A stretch of 64,000 bases of DNA from Prosapia bicincta. Taxonomy: Eukaryota > Arthropoda > Insecta > Hemiptera > Cercopidae. The DNA lies in NCBI GenBank assembly GCA_036971475.1, contig JBAIZL010000001.1, positions 147,609,544-147,673,543 of the forward strand. Direction: 5' to 3'. Shown one piece after another: positions 23,101-33,615 of this stretch (the stretch's first letter is position 1; every line of letters begins with the position of its first letter). The position numbers and the translations under genes were made by a program. The notes under the pieces are model-generated. The model had not been told where the DNA came from, searched no databases, and saw nothing but the letters and a program-made list of their open reading frames with translations.

Positions 23101-26100
23101 GCGTGAATGGAACTGTAAAATATGATGCAGTGCAGTTTCGAGAGGTGTCACGGCGACCTGTTTACTCACATAGATGCGTATATATATCTAACATCGTTTC
23201 TACTACATACGAGTAGTGAACAGTATGAGTTTTATGTTTTATTTCACTGTTTTTTAGGCATTCTCAGGGTAATCCGAATGTTCGGTATTCCGGTTTGGCT
23301 CCGGTCCCAGATAGTGCAGATAATCGAGTTATACTGTATAAGCATTTTAACGAATAAAATTATATTATGATCATTTAGTTTGTTATTATCTTATCTATTA
23401 TGCATGTAATGTAGTGTATCATTATCTGTTGATAATGATCAACAGAAAAGATCCTTCAGAAGTCAACACCTTCAAAAAATCAAATATAATTATACTTTTG
23501 ATAGAAGGCATTTTCCCAGTTGAAATTAAAAAGAAAGGGAAAAAATCTGTCATTGTTGTTTACTGTATATTTCATCACAACTTTTGTAAAGGAGTATATG
23601 AATTTGTTTTATATAACTGGGGAAACAACTCTCAGCAGTAAAAGTTGTATACAAAAGAAAACCTTTTTATTCTTTTTTTGACATATCAGAACTGTCTACA
23701 GTAGTAGACTACTGTATATTATTTTGTGTTAGTTAATATACACAAAGGCCTTGTTACATCTTATATATTATTCGGTATTAGTTATTTTGTTCACAAAGGG
23801 CTTTTCATTATTTTTTGCCACAAGGCAAAATAATTTCCTTTATTTTTTAATGTACGTGAGAAACACATGCACACAAAAAGGAGCATCTTCATGGGTTTTT
23901 GAGTGAAATAAATAGGGTATGGTATAAAGTTTATTGAACAAGTCCCAAGACCATCCTACACATGTGGGAAAACATAATAAACATGAACCTGTTATTGCAG
24001 TTCCTCTGGGTATAATTATTTCAGTAAAATTATAACAGTATTATATAATTAATTGCAAAATATTTATATATTTTTGAAATAACTTCTTAAAAGTTTTTGC
24101 ACTTTACTAAAGTTTACTTTGAAAATCTTGTGTAATATTAATTTTCCTTTTCATATGCCGGAAAATGTGTAGAGGATGAAGATAGTGATCATAAGGGCTG
24201 TGCTTTGAGTTACAAAGAACGTCGTCGAGAAGCACACACTCAGGCTGAACAGAAACGAAGAGATGCTATCAAAAAAGGATATGACTCATTACAAGATTTG
24301 GTACCAACCTGCCAGCAGAATGATACTTCTGGCTACAAACTTAGTAAAGCCACTGTATTACAGAAATCTATTGATTATATCCAGGTAATATTTATATGGA
24401 CTATTACATCCTGTAAAACAAAGTTTGATATTATCTCGCATAAAAGCCAATCATAATTTTTATGAATTTTGAAGAAAAGTTGTGAATGAATTATACTTTT
24501 CATATTAATTTACACATTATTAATTTAATAAGAAAGAAAATTAGGTACTTGCGTATTATATGGAGCACTGCGGTGGTTAGGATAGGTTATCATAAATATG
24601 TTACTGTTAGATTCCCTGTTACATTGTGAATTGTAGGGCAGCTGTTTCTAGTCAAAGTTCTGAACCTTGATGCAAAAACATTGACCAATGAAATTAAAAA
24701 ACGTATTGAACACGGAACAACAATTATAGATAGTAAAATATTTTTGATAACCTAACCTAGCTTAACCACCACAGCACACTTTATAATAGTGACCTCTGTA
24801 TAATATGTAAGTGCCAAAAATTATTTATTCCATTTAAAAATGTGTAGTTTTTAAAAACAATCGAAGGTTTCAAATACTAGCCATCATTAACTAGTACTGA
24901 TGGCTAGCCCTGATCAAACATTTACTATAATTATAAATTGCTTTTAATTTTATTATAGTGAAAAGTGAATGCGTGTTTACCTGTACTACAAAATTATTAA
25001 CATGGATTCTGAACTAAATCCTATATTCTTAGTGCATTTAAAATTATAAAGTTAGCATATTACGCAGTTGATTAAAAAAAAACATTTCTCATAAACATAG
25101 TCCTTACAATTTACATGTTAAATTGTTGTAGGCATGTCAAAAATGGTTGGAATTCAATAACTTTAATGTTTAGTTAATTAGAGCTTAGCCAGTGAGAACT
25201 ATTCACAAAGGTAAAAGTCAAAATAGTGAACTCAAAATCTCACAAAAAATTTTTTTTAATAAACACAACAAACTAGTTTCGGCGACGATGTCGCCTTCCT
25301 TAGTGTTTGGCTACTGAGGAAGGCGACATCGTCGCCGAAACTAGTTTATTGTGTGTGTGTGTTTATTAAAAACAAATTTTTTGTGAGATTTTGAGTTTAC
25401 TATTTTGACTTTTAACTTTAATGTTATCAGTATAAATTCTAGCTCCTTCAGAAGTCAACACCTTCAAAAAATCAGATATAATTATACTTTTGATAAAAGG
25501 CGTTTTTCCAGTTAAAATTTAAAAAAACATCTATGTATTGATTAATAATATTCTGCTATACAAATTTTGGAATAACATTAAATATGTTTGGCCATAAAAA
25601 ATGTAACTTTTTCTAAAAATTTGTTTATTTACTTTTGGTTAGCAATTTACACTTATGGAATATTTCTTGTACTGTTATACTTTACATTAAAACCTTAAGC
25701 CAAATTATTACTTTATCTGTTGTCTTCATATATGTCAATAATTACAAATTTACTGATATTTATCTTCGATTAGTATTACACAAATACTTTCAAAATGGAA
25801 AACTTAAATACTGAGTACTTCTATTATAATACACTATTACTTTGTAACCTCTAAAGAAATTATTACTCTACACATTGTATTCATTTAATAATTACAATCA
25901 CATGAGAACAGAGCACAGTCTTGAAAGAGTTACTGTATTATAGTAATTATTAATAACTAAATAAATTTTAAAATTTTAACTTTTTACTATATTCTCTCAC
26001 ATTATAAACAATATTATATCTAAATTAAAGATTTGATATTGTTGGTTAGGCTGTACACAAGCGTTTGAAAATCTTCGAGACCACGTGGTTCTTTGTTCTT

Positions 26101-27329
26101 GCAGAATAATTAGTAAAAATGATTCAATGAAAGTCTTGATTAGTGGTATAAGTTTGTAGGCAGTAAAACTTAAATTTCTTAGAATCTAATTCATAGCAGA
26201 TTCGCTAGCAAAACTTTTATCCAGTATTAATCAGCACAGACACAAGGAAATCGCTACACCTGCCCTTCCAGGTGTAGCTTGGATCACAGGAATATGCTAC
26301 GATTCCCAGCTATTAGAAACAGTAGATACTTGTAAGGAATATGGTATAATTTATTTAAACAGTATGAAGTATGATACCATTGTATTTATAAATCATGGAA
26401 TTTTATTAAAAAAAATGAAATCTTTTGTTCTCATTCTGTAAGACTCTAAAAAAAGCAGACAAGTTACAGTTAAGTTGTAATTAAAATACTTAAAGAAAAA
26501 TCTAAACCATGTACCTTTAATGTATCTGCATGGCAAGGTACATTTATTGAAAAATCTAATTTACAGCCTGTAAATCTTTTTTATGTTAATTTATACTTTA
26601 CTGAATTTAAAGCTTTCACATCAGGAGATTTTATGAGTATTTATTATATCCAATAAAGCGATTATTCACAGGTACAATTTTAGCCCTGATGTATTTCTAT
26701 TTAATTTACATACGAAAAGTGAAAATTAGGTGACCTATTAACTATTGAGAAATTGATGAGGTCAAGAGTATGAGGAGAAAATATAACCAAGGGAGATAGT
26801 TGTAAGGATTTTGGGTGTTGAAAGAGCTTCAACAAAGTTTTTTTTTGTAACTATTGAAAATAGGTTGGCTGATACTCTAATTGAAGATCAAATAGTGGGT
26901 TCTACCAGGAGTGACTATCATTTGTGTAACTATCATCATACTACTGTGTAACCAAAGTGGCAAAAGCATTGTCTATTGATTTGAATAGCCTCCCTTCATG
27001 ATGAATGAAAGCTACTTAGGTAAGAAGGTGAGGTTGTTAGCAAGAATAATCGCTTTGATGTTTACTTGAACAAGTTTTTTTTAAAGAAAACTGATAAGGC
27101 AGGGGAGATGAAATAACCACTTATTTCTAAGGATGTCGGAGCATCTATATTTCTTTCTCATGGTTCAGCCAGATGATGGCCTCTCAAGCTCAATGAGAAA
27201 TATAACCCTTGATGGGGCAAGTATGTCTGAATAAACTCTTCATGTTAAGGGGGCTTTACATCAAATCTATGATGGAAAGGTACATTTGGTTCATTTAAAC
27301 AAAGCGCTCTTAAAATATTGGTAAGTCAG

Positions 27330-27372
<43 letters not shown>

Positions 27373-30300
27373 TAAGTTATTACATAGAAAAACAACATTT
27401 AAAGAAAGAACAGGAAAAGAAAGAAGAAGAATATAAGGAGAAAGAGTGCCAATTGTTTTTTATATTGCCAAAAAAAAAAAAATTAGAAAAAAACTCCCTA
27501 CTGAGAGGTAAGATATTGATGAAAAAGAAGTTGTAAGCTGAAAAGCGAGGAAGAAGTAAAAGAAAGATTAGGTAAAAGATTCAAATTAAAGATTAAAAGT
27601 AGGCTCTTACTGCAGGCAATTTGCTCAGGTAATTCAGCCTTAAAAAGACATGATTCAGGAAATGTTGAGAAAAGAAAATCGTCACTAATTTAAAATAAAA
27701 ATCAAAGTAATAGGTTTCAATTATAATCCTAAAGTCGACTGATCATAGAGTAAGAAGGATATCTAATTTTTTCTAATTGTTTTATAATGTTAGTATATTA
27801 GAATATTTAAGATGGGCAATTATGTTAAGGAACTTTCTAGGTTTACACAACTTACTGGCTTACTAGATTCAACGTTTTGTAAGCGCATGCACAGTAGACA
27901 GATTAGGTTGAGATACTATGGCAGGAGAAACAGTGGTGTGGTTAGTAAGGTAGTGGAGGGGGGATTTGACAACTGACTCGCTGGAATGCATAACACAGCA
28001 AACAGTTCTGTTACCATTTTAGTAGGTGTGACAGTGACTAGTGCAGTGGTTCCCAAACTTTTTTGTACGACGTCCCCTCTGGTTATTTGGAGACCCCCCA
28101 TGCCCCCCTACACGTAGATTTTTTTGTTCACTGTTAAATGCGATAACGCAGAATGGAAAGGCCAAACGGAGGTATCGGTGCACACACCACACAACTTTAT
28201 TGAAACTTAACAAAAACAATAATGAAAACTTAGAAAGACTTTATTTCAAAGATCTGAGGAAATTATTTTTGTAATTTTTTATTTATTTCATTTGGGCGTC
28301 ACGTCCCCCCTGGACTTTCTCCACGCCCCCCAGTTTGGGAACCCCTGGACTAGTGTATCGACCAAAATGTATTTTTCAATACCAACAATGCCTTAACCAA
28401 AGACAACATGTCTGTTTAGCAAAGGAGTGGCACTCGGAAGTCAAACTAAATGCATTATTATGAATGTATTTAAAAAACATATCTTCTGAAAATCCAAACA
28501 TGTCATGCTCGGTACTGAAGATTGTGTGTGTGGGTCGCAAAGCTTTGTGGAATTCATTTGCTAAGGAAATTATTGACAGAGGGAAAACGACTAGAAGAAA
28601 ATGAAACATTCAGTACACCAGGTAAGATTCATCAAAGAAAAATTTAAGTCATAATCGATGATTTAAAAAAATGTGCTCTACAAAAAATAGTTCTTAATAT
28701 TCATAATACTTATCATCCACCCTCACCCTTTCTACATTGAAGAGTGTGTTAAAAGTTTTAGAACTTGAATATCTGGAATCGGAAATTAATTTTACTCATG
28801 AAACTTGCACAAAATTTTATATCCATTCTGTTTTCAGTTAAGTATAAAATACTGAAAATAACAGGATAGTGACAAAAAAAAAACATGACATACTTTAAAA
28901 GAGTTTGTAAATAAAACTCGACAGTATGGAGTAGAAAATAATTAATATTTTTAGATGAGTTGTATATTCAATTGATGCATACAACGAATGTACCATGGAC
29001 TTATGAATCTATTAACGTCTAAAAGTAAAATATTTCAAAGGGGACATGACTAATCATAGTCCTCGCTGGTAGTGAAACAGGAGACAAGGAGGCTTGCCCT
29101 TTTAGTCTTTAAAGCAAGTATGATAAAAAGAAAAACAACTGACTTCAAATAAAAAGAATCCGAATTTATAATTGTTACTTACTAAAAAAGTAATACAACT
29201 AAATAATAAACTCATTAAATTTTTTTTTTTGCCTCATCTTCCATTGTTGTACAATTATGTTTCTTTTCAGGTTGCAACTTTCATCTGCATATTTTTCAGT
29301 TATTGTTGTTCATTTTGTTATCAGGAAAGATGTTTTTAATGTATTTACTCCTCACTAAACTTAACCATCATGTATATTTTCAGTTTTTACTTCAGCAGAA
29401 AAAGAAACAAGAAGAGGAACGGAATGCTCTACGAAAAGAAGTTGTTGCTCTACGGATAATGCAAGGAAATTATGAACACATGGTAAAAGCCCATCAAACT
29501 CAGCCAGGAAGAACAGAAACTAGAGTATCAGATGAACTGAAGTTTCAGGTGGTAAGCATATTATTTTTACTAGTATCAATAAATTTTTGTTTTGCAAATA
29601 GAATTACTTAAAATTAAATAACTTTATATTTCTTTAAAATTTCAATGTACTATAAAATTTAGAACTATTTTTAAAATTTTGTTTCATTAGTTCCAGAGCA
29701 TAGTGGATCAGATGTTTATGACATTTAGCAATGTTTCCGTCAATAATTTCAGTGATCTTTCTGCATGTGTGATCAGCTGGTTGGAGGAACATTGCAAGCC
29801 TCAGGTAGGAGAAATATGAAGTGCAACATTAAAACAAAAATTCTTAGCGTACTGGTACATAAGAAAATGGACGAATAAAATTATCAATTGATTAGTTCAA
29901 GATAGTACATGAATAACCATTTGATGATCATGGGAATTAAATTCATATTTTAATATAAATTCTTGTAGGTGTTATCTGTTATATCTGATAATCTGTTATC
30001 TGTATATCTCAATAAAAATATTGAAAAGAACCTCAATACCACAAAAATAATCAAAAATAACAAATAAAACAAGTTACTTAAGATTAAACCCTTATGTACA
30101 TTTCGATGACCATGTCATCATCATCAGAGGGTCTTGTTACAAAATACAATCTAGCACACAAGAAGTTACAAACTAGAATGATACCAATCGTTCTCCGCGG
30201 TCGCTATATATGAGAATGTATATATGTTAAGTAAGCTCACATAAGCCATGGTGCTGCCCCTAGGCACAATTTTTGCCGACCGTCCCTTTGCGGATTTATT

Positions 30301-30764
30301 GGAAACGGATTTTTGGAAATTGGGCCCGAACAACCATTAATAGCATGTGCAGTAATGGTTTTGAAACACAAATTGGTATTTCATAATGAGTTACAATAGA
30401 ATTATTCAAGATGTTTTCCCTACATGTAAATAAGAAAACTCATACTTGTAAATTTATACTTTATGCTATCAGTTTCTTCATAAAATGGTCCACATGTACT
30501 GAGGGATGTGATGACAGCTTCAACACAGCATTAACGGCGGCTAACGATTTTTTGAAAGAGATTGCAAAAGAACGTCATTAGTTCTTCTATATAAACAAAT
30601 ATTAGTTTCAATTTTCAGGAAGTTAAACCTTATTAAAGTCTTTTGTTATTTTAATGGTTCTTCAATAACTTGATTTTTGTTAACAGACCTTGCGAGAACT
30701 TGTGATGAACGTGCTGCAGCGTTTGAGTTCTGCTCGTCATTCTCTCACTGGCTCTTCTAATTAA
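17172..30764 (+). CDS. MLX: Max-like protein X (MLX), bHLH-zipper transcription factor
   Basis: Six coding exons join in phase: 17172-17178, 21776-21877, 24173-24384, 29384-29551, 29691-29804 and 30687-30764, giving 226 aa. MLX is the obligate partner of MondoA/ChREBP (Mondo in flies); the dimers bind E-box/carbohydrate-response elements and switch on sugar- and lipid-metabolism genes. Residues 52-66 form the basic region (KERRREAHTQAEQKRRDA), followed by helix-loop-helix to about 107 (GYDSLQDLVPTCQQ, KLSKATVLQKSIDYIQ), a leucine zipper from 108 (FLLQQKKKQEEER) and the MLX C-terminal dimerisation/cytoplasmic-localisation domain (FQSIVDQMFMTF, ISWLEEHCKPQ, TLRELVMNVLQRL). The His-Glu-Arg DNA-contact triad is present as H58, E62 and R66. 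Length is close to human MLX-alpha (244 aa). The acidic EDEDSD before the basic region matches the human protein. Exon 1 is the least certain part. Confidence 0.93.
17628..18442. repeat. Foldback element with about 200-bp inverted arms (MLX intron 1)
   Basis: About 17628-17823 is the imperfect inverted repeat of about 18234-18442: 'attacttgttttaatgtata' and 'agtctgtaatgg' return on the opposite strand near 18380 and 18290. The centre is made of alternating-orientation copies of a roughly 40-bp module containing GGATAGATTTGGTTATAATT, at about 17897, 17956, 18026 and 18095. No coding sequence is present. I read it as a foldback/MITE-type element; its superfamily is unknown. Confidence 0.75.
18541..19465. 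repeat. Second foldback element, sharing the internal module
   Basis: The stretch 18541-18690 ('cttgtacatatat', 'cccgttcccacgtg', 'cagaaagtcacc') returns inverted at about 19312-19465. The interior again contains the GATAGATTTGGTT module, once in each orientation (about 19005 and 19150). The arms are diverged at roughly one base in six or seven by eye. It lies directly after the first foldback, so the two may be parts of one larger nested structure. Confidence 0.65.
19845..20335 (-). mobile_element. Penelope-like retroelement fragment (GIY-YIG end)
   Basis: The minus strand encodes KLSCSSCPGFYQTGRSFYTR then YQEHIKAVINKNYQSNFANH (about 20310-20190), a GIY-YIG nuclease in which two residues of the usual YIGQTGRS box are missing. 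Terminal sequence follows at 19920-19845; it is a diverged copy of the 31.1-31.3 kb palindrome arm ('ctatagtagcacttac', 'gagatgtgtccc'). It lies in MLX intron 1. Confidence 0.8.
20470..21775. other. MLX intron 1, nothing recognised
   Basis: AT-rich intron leading to the exon 2 acceptor. The short open frames on both strands have no recognisable domain. No inverted or tandem repeat stands out. Confidence 0.5.
21776..21877 (+). CDS. MLX: MLX coding exon 2
   Basis: Acceptor TTGAATATTAG ends at 21775 and donor GTAAGT starts at 21878. It encodes MKTEPSSPTRGIPVYLKSQF and a serine-rich linker, an N-terminal segment that is not conserved in detail. It ends with one base of codon 37. Confidence 0.8.
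22005..22735 (-). mobile_element. Penelope-like retroelement 3' end with duplicated terminus
   Basis: The minus strand at about 22735-22630 encodes the same nuclease start as the 4.5-kb copy (KLSGIYRLTCNNCPSNYIGQ then TGRSFY). The terminal segment 'aagtacttaactaa...cgtttcaaaac' occurs twice, at about 21990-22130 and 22215-22330, so the end is duplicated in tandem. It is closest to the 4075-5275 copy. It lies in MLX intron 2. Confidence 0.75.
22883..23336. mobile_element. Possible old Tigger-like MITE
   Basis: The left end CAGTACATTAGAACCTTGAT and the right end (other strand) CAGTATAACTCGATTATCTG resemble Tigger-type ends, and TA follows on the right. The left flank is not TA and the inverted repeat is weak, so this is tentative. 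No transposase sequence is present. Confidence 0.35.
23453..23530 (+). repeat. Dispersed 80-bp repeat, copy 1
   Basis: About 78 bp beginning CCTTCAGAAGTCAACACCTT recurs at 25443-25520 in the same orientation with few differences. Both copies are in MLX introns. The element it belongs to is not recognised. Confidence 0.75.
24173..24384 (+). CDS. MLX: MLX coding exon 3 (basic region and helix-loop-helix)
   Basis: Acceptor AATGTGTAG ends at 24172 and donor GTAATA starts at 24385. G plus AG gives Glu 37, then DEDSDHKGCALSYKERRREA and the rest of the bHLH up to SIDYIQ. The alternative acceptor two bases downstream would create an immediate stop, which fixes the junction. The exon ends in phase 0. 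Confidence 0.95.
24457..25210. other. MLX intron 3, nothing recognised
   Basis: AT-rich intron with no gene, terminal repeat or hairpin that I can support. Confidence 0.5.
25211..25416. repeat. Long palindrome with hammerhead-like arms
   Basis: About 25211-25303 is the inverted repeat of 25314-25416, separated by about 10 bases. The arms share GGAAGGCGACATCGTCGCCG, itself a local hairpin, and end with 'caaaatagtgaactcaaaat' and its complement. Each arm carries the hammerhead-like motif listed at 25314-25346. The form is typical of head-to-head terminal parts of Penelope-like or related elements. Confidence 0.85.
25314..25346 (+). ncRNA. Hammerhead-ribozyme-like motif (weak stem I)
   Basis: Core CTGAGGA (fits CUGANGA), then stem II GGCGAC/GTCGCC with loop ATC, then GAAA, then the self-complementary stem III ACTAGT and T as the cleavage-site base. 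Stem I does not pair well in this arm. In the opposite arm (minus strand, 25303-25271) the core is CTAAGGA, but ACA before it can pair with TGT after the site. Probably a decayed ribozyme. Confidence 0.5.
25443..25520 (+). repeat. Dispersed 80-bp repeat, copy 2
   Basis: Same orientation and nearly the same sequence as 23453-23530. Confidence 0.75.
25521..28035. other. MLX intron 3, mostly unrecognised
   Basis: No gene could be supported. Around 26240-26290 a short hairpin 'ctacacctg...caggtgtag' is present. The stretch 26750-27310 is less AT-rich and looks like a decayed element, but no motif is readable. An (AT)n tract is listed separately. Confidence 0.45.
27332..27364. repeat. (AT)n microsatellite
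   Basis: About 33 bases of uninterrupted AT dinucleotides followed by a T run. Confidence 0.95.
28044..28347. mobile_element. hAT-type MITE with perfect 8-bp target duplication
   Basis: The terminal inverted repeats are CAGTGGTTCCCAAACT on the left and CAGGGGTTCCCAAACT on the other strand at the right (15 of 16 identical). The 8-bp duplication GACTAGTG is intact at 28036-28043 and 28348-28355. The 304-bp interior is C/G-rich near both ends and non-coding. CAG-type ends with an 8-bp duplication define hAT elements. It lies in MLX intron 3. Confidence 0.93.
29384..29551 (+). CDS. MLX: MLX coding exon 4 (leucine zipper)
   Basis: Acceptor TGTATATTTTCAG ends at 29383 and donor GTAAGC starts at 29552. 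The 56 codons, in phase 0 at both ends, encode FLLQQKKKQEEERNALRKEV through VSDELKFQV, closely matching the human zipper and linker. Confidence 0.94.
29691..29804 (+). CDS. MLX: MLX coding exon 5
   Basis: Acceptor TTTCATTAG ends at 29690 and donor GTAGGA starts at 29805. The 38 codons encode FQSIVDQMFMTFSNVSVNNF then SDLSACVISWLEEHCKPQ, the conserved MLX/Mondo C-terminal dimerisation domain. Confidence 0.94.
30088..30132 (-). ncRNA. Hammerhead ribozyme motif, complete
   Basis: On the minus strand: stem I ACCCT/AGGGT, core CTGATGA, one T, stem II GATGAC/GTCATC with loop ATG, GAAA, self-complementary stem III ATGTACAT, and A as the cleavage-site base. All conserved core positions are present. 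The surrounding 30015-30180 is a single-arm version of the palindrome at 51703-52041. It lies in MLX intron 5 on the antisense strand. Confidence 0.72.
30687..30764 (+). CDS. MLX: MLX coding exon 6 and stop
   Basis: Acceptor TTTTTGTTAACAG ends at 30686. The exon encodes TLRELVMNVLQRLSSARHSL then TGSSN and TAA at 30762-30764. The start matches the human TLREIVIGVL. Confidence 0.94.
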   Translation, partial: TLRELVMNVLQRLSSARHSLTGSSN

Positions 30765-30770
30765 CCACAA

Positions 30771-30978
30771 ATCTTTTAAAAAAATCCTATCCATGTATGT
30801 ATATTTTATTAAATATTTTTATATTTGTGTAAAAACAAATTAAATTATAAGACACTTGTTATTTTTATCCCGTTATCTTTTAAAAAAAATCATATCAATG
30901 TATGTATATTTTATTAAATATTTTTATATTTGTGTAAAAACAAATTAAATTATAAGAAACTTGTTATTTTTATCCCTT
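30771..30978 (+). repeat. Tandem duplication in the MLX 3' UTR
   Basis: A 104-bp unit beginning ATCTTTTAAAAAAAT just after the MLX stop is repeated directly at 30875 with only a few differences, so the duplication is fairly recent. Confidence 0.9.
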
Positions 30979-31008
30979 ATGATTTTGTGAATTGTGGGAA
31001 TTATTGTA

Positions 31009-31014
31009 AATAAA
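31009..31014 (+). terminator. MLX: Candidate MLX polyadenylation signal
   Basis: AATAAA lies 245 bases after the MLX stop and just beyond the tandem duplication, followed by a T-rich stretch. It is the first canonical signal in the right orientation that I see after the duplication. Confidence 0.6.
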
Positions 31015-31099
31015 ATGACTCTAATTTATTTTTAACATTATTAACAAACCTGTATTTAACAAGAACTTTATTTCATTACATAAAACCTTTTTAATATCA

Positions 31100-31319
31100 C
31101 TTACACTTTTTAAAAAAATGTTTTAACTTGCCTATAGTAGCACTTACTTTGCTTGTTGAGGACGGCTGTTTTGGGAGATGTGTCCCTTTGTCAACTCAGA
31201 CCATAACTCGGAGTTACGGTCTGAGTTGACAAAGGGACACATCTCCCGAAACGGCCGTCCTCAACAAGCAAAGTAAGTGCTACTATAGGCAAATTGAAAC
31301 ATTTTTTAAAAAGTGTAAG
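31100..31319. repeat. Near-perfect palindrome of about 110-bp arms
   Basis: The arms meet at G31210 and differ at only a few positions. Each arm contains 'ctatagtagcacttactttg', 'gagatgtgtccctttg' and a hammerhead-like motif. A diverged single arm terminates the Penelope-like fragment at 19845, which ties this palindrome to that element family. It lies about 90 bp after the MLX poly(A) signal. Confidence 0.88.
31222..31263 (+). ncRNA. Hammerhead-like motif with U3/A8 core
   Basis: Stem I TGAG/CTCA, core TTGACAA, one A, stem II GGGA/TCCC with loop CACATC, GAAA, stem III ACGGCCGT, C at the cleavage site. Against CUGANGA the core has C3 to U and G8 to A, which would swap the 3-8 C-G pair for U-A. 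The mirror copy lies on the minus strand in the left arm. Confidence 0.5.
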
Positions 31320-32110
31320 GGATTACTAGTAGCTCACGCGAAGATGGAATCAACAAATGTTTTTAATATCTTTATTAATAGGTTAAAGTTGAAAATTTTA
31401 GGCAGTGTAATGGCTTTAAGTAACTATTATGCAAAACATAAAATCTGTAATGATTTGAATTTCTTGAAACTATTTTCATGATTTAACGTATAGTTGAAGT
31501 ATTAATTCATTGTATTACATATATGGATTCTTTCTCACTCCACCCATCAGAAAAAGTGAAATGTAATGAAATTTATATGCCCTGGTATGATTTATCTAAC
31601 GTCTACTCTACAGTTAAATTGTCAATAGTATTCCACAGGGGATTTTTAAATTTTCCCATCTATTCACCTGCATTCTTATCCCTTTTCATAATTTTTCCCT
31701 TCTAATACTAAAATTAGTAGTTAATATTTAACTACCAATACTTACTCAATTTGACAAGGTTTTGATGATTGATCGGTACAGAAAAATATTTTTAATGTGA
31801 TTTTGTTTAACTCAAGACATTTGATTTTTTGTATTTTGGAAATTGTATTCCTACCAAGCGTGGTATATTAGTATTTTTCTTACAGGGATGAACCTTATAA
31901 CATAAAATACAGCAATTTTACAAATATTCATGATACAAATATTTTTTAATTTCAGGCTACTAATACTATTAAAATGCAGTATGTAGTTGTGTCATATTTT
32001 ATGAACTATACAACAAACCTCACTAAGTTGAAAACCATCAAACCAAAACAATATGTGGCGGTATATATTGCTATTGATAACTTGACAGAAGTATGCATAA
32101 TTTTTAATTG
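31320..32110. other. Intergenic, nothing recognised
   Basis: AT-rich spacer between the MLX 3' end and the nested piggyBac-like elements. No gene or repeat boundary seen. Confidence 0.5.
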
Positions 32111-33008
32111 AACACGTTCGCTACCGCAATGTTATCAAAATAACTATTGGTATATACCATCGGGTTCACATATGCGCCGTACAGTCTCTCATCCTGGACC
32201 GTCTCACATATGGGTAGTTGTTGACACATTGTTTATTCCTTCGTGCACCATTCTATTCTATTAGAATCACAAAGAATGTACTATAAATGACATTTATCAA
32301 CACAGGATGTAAACCTGTCACAAGTAAGAGTGGGTTTGTAAATATTCTGTTGGCCTACTGTATATGGAACACAAATGTAAACATATTTTGTCTCTGATAC
32401 AATATTGTTTATAATGTCAGTATCTTTTAAAAAGCAAACAGATAAACAATCTGTCTAGCATGACTAGCCAAGACAGTTAGTTGGGAGTTTGTTGATATTA
32501 GCCTTTGTATGACATTTCTGTTTTTACATGTATATAGTGTTATTACTAATATATTACACATCTAAGCCCTGTTTCATGTAAGTAGCAAAATTTAATAGCC
32601 TATATACTTTTTATAATTTATTAAATTTTACATACTTAACCCTTTGGACGCCAGCCGCTCGGGCCGCAGCCCAACTCCTGACCGCCAGCCGCTCTGTCAG
32701 CGGTACTAGCGAGAACCGCCAAGGCCTGTTTGAACGTTTTTGCACCGGTTTACATTTCGCTCTGTGCTTTCGTTAGTTTTTATGCAAATGTAATGATTTT
32801 TTTTGTTTTATAGATAATTACCTGGGCTATCAACATTTAGTAATTAAAAAAGTGATAAATCAATAATGCCTAACAGAAAAAAAATTATACAAAAAATCTA
32901 CTTTAGATGAAAAATTAGGTAGTAAAAAAAATATTTTTATACATCGCATAAGTTTTTATTCAATTTAGTAACTAAATATCATACTGTGTGCAAATTTTCA
33001 CAACTCTA

Positions 33009-33362
33009 CTACAAAAAATAGTTTGTCAAAAACGCATTTGTTGACAAGAGAAGTACTTGATTTTTTTGGGATTTTTTCATTCGGCTGGCAACCAAAAGCA
33101 AATATGTTTTGCGACAGTATTTTGTTTGTCCAACAGGCATTTTTTGCTTCAGGATAGGAGGTATTCCTTTTCTGTTTATTTGTAACGTGCCTGTCAAATG
33201 AGTCATCTTCGAATACAAATCCTTGGCCAGTGGAAATGAGGTAAAAAAATTATCTACGAATACGTGAAATCCTTTATTCAAGTAATTTTCCATGTCTAAT
33301 AATTTCATAACGACAGTATACCCAGGTTCCTTGTTGACACTACCATTATTTTTATCTGTATC
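33009..33362 (-). pseudogene. piggyBac-family transposase fragment
   Basis: The minus strand reads DTDKNNGSVNKEPGYTVVMK, then LLDMENYLNKGFHVFVDNFF and TSFPLAKDLYSKMTHLTGTL, then RKGIPPILKQKMP and KKSQKNQVLLLSTN. YLNKG-x-H-x2-VDNF-T-S-x-LA with a later GTL-x3-RKG is the core of the piggyBac DDE domain; the Asp in VDNF is a catalytic-domain residue. The N-terminal half and the C-terminal cysteine-rich domain are missing, so the product cannot be an active transposase. Confidence 0.88.
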
Positions 33363-33615
33363 TCTTTTGCCTTTGTAAAAAAAAGGACAAACAGTAATGA
33401 GAAAACACTCATGAGTAACGACATCGCGCTATATATGAGTATGTGACTTATCTGCTTTGCCCCCCCCCATGACGACAAAAACAAATAGCTGAGCCAAGGT
33501 CACTGGTACTACCATTGTGAAAATTATTTTCCTGTAGTGTTAGTGACTTCAACGAAAGTCCAAAACAATAGAAACAATCTTTAAAAGTGCCTAAATACAT
33601 CTTAAAAATAATGTT

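Noticed and set aside
26240..26290. tRNA-like or SINE-like hairpin
   Set aside because: Only one short stem; no tRNA arms, promoter boxes or poly-A tail could be identified.
27318..27536. 72-codon frame with an isoleucine-tyrosine repeat
   Set aside because: Generated by the (AT)n microsatellite and an A-rich stretch; low complexity.
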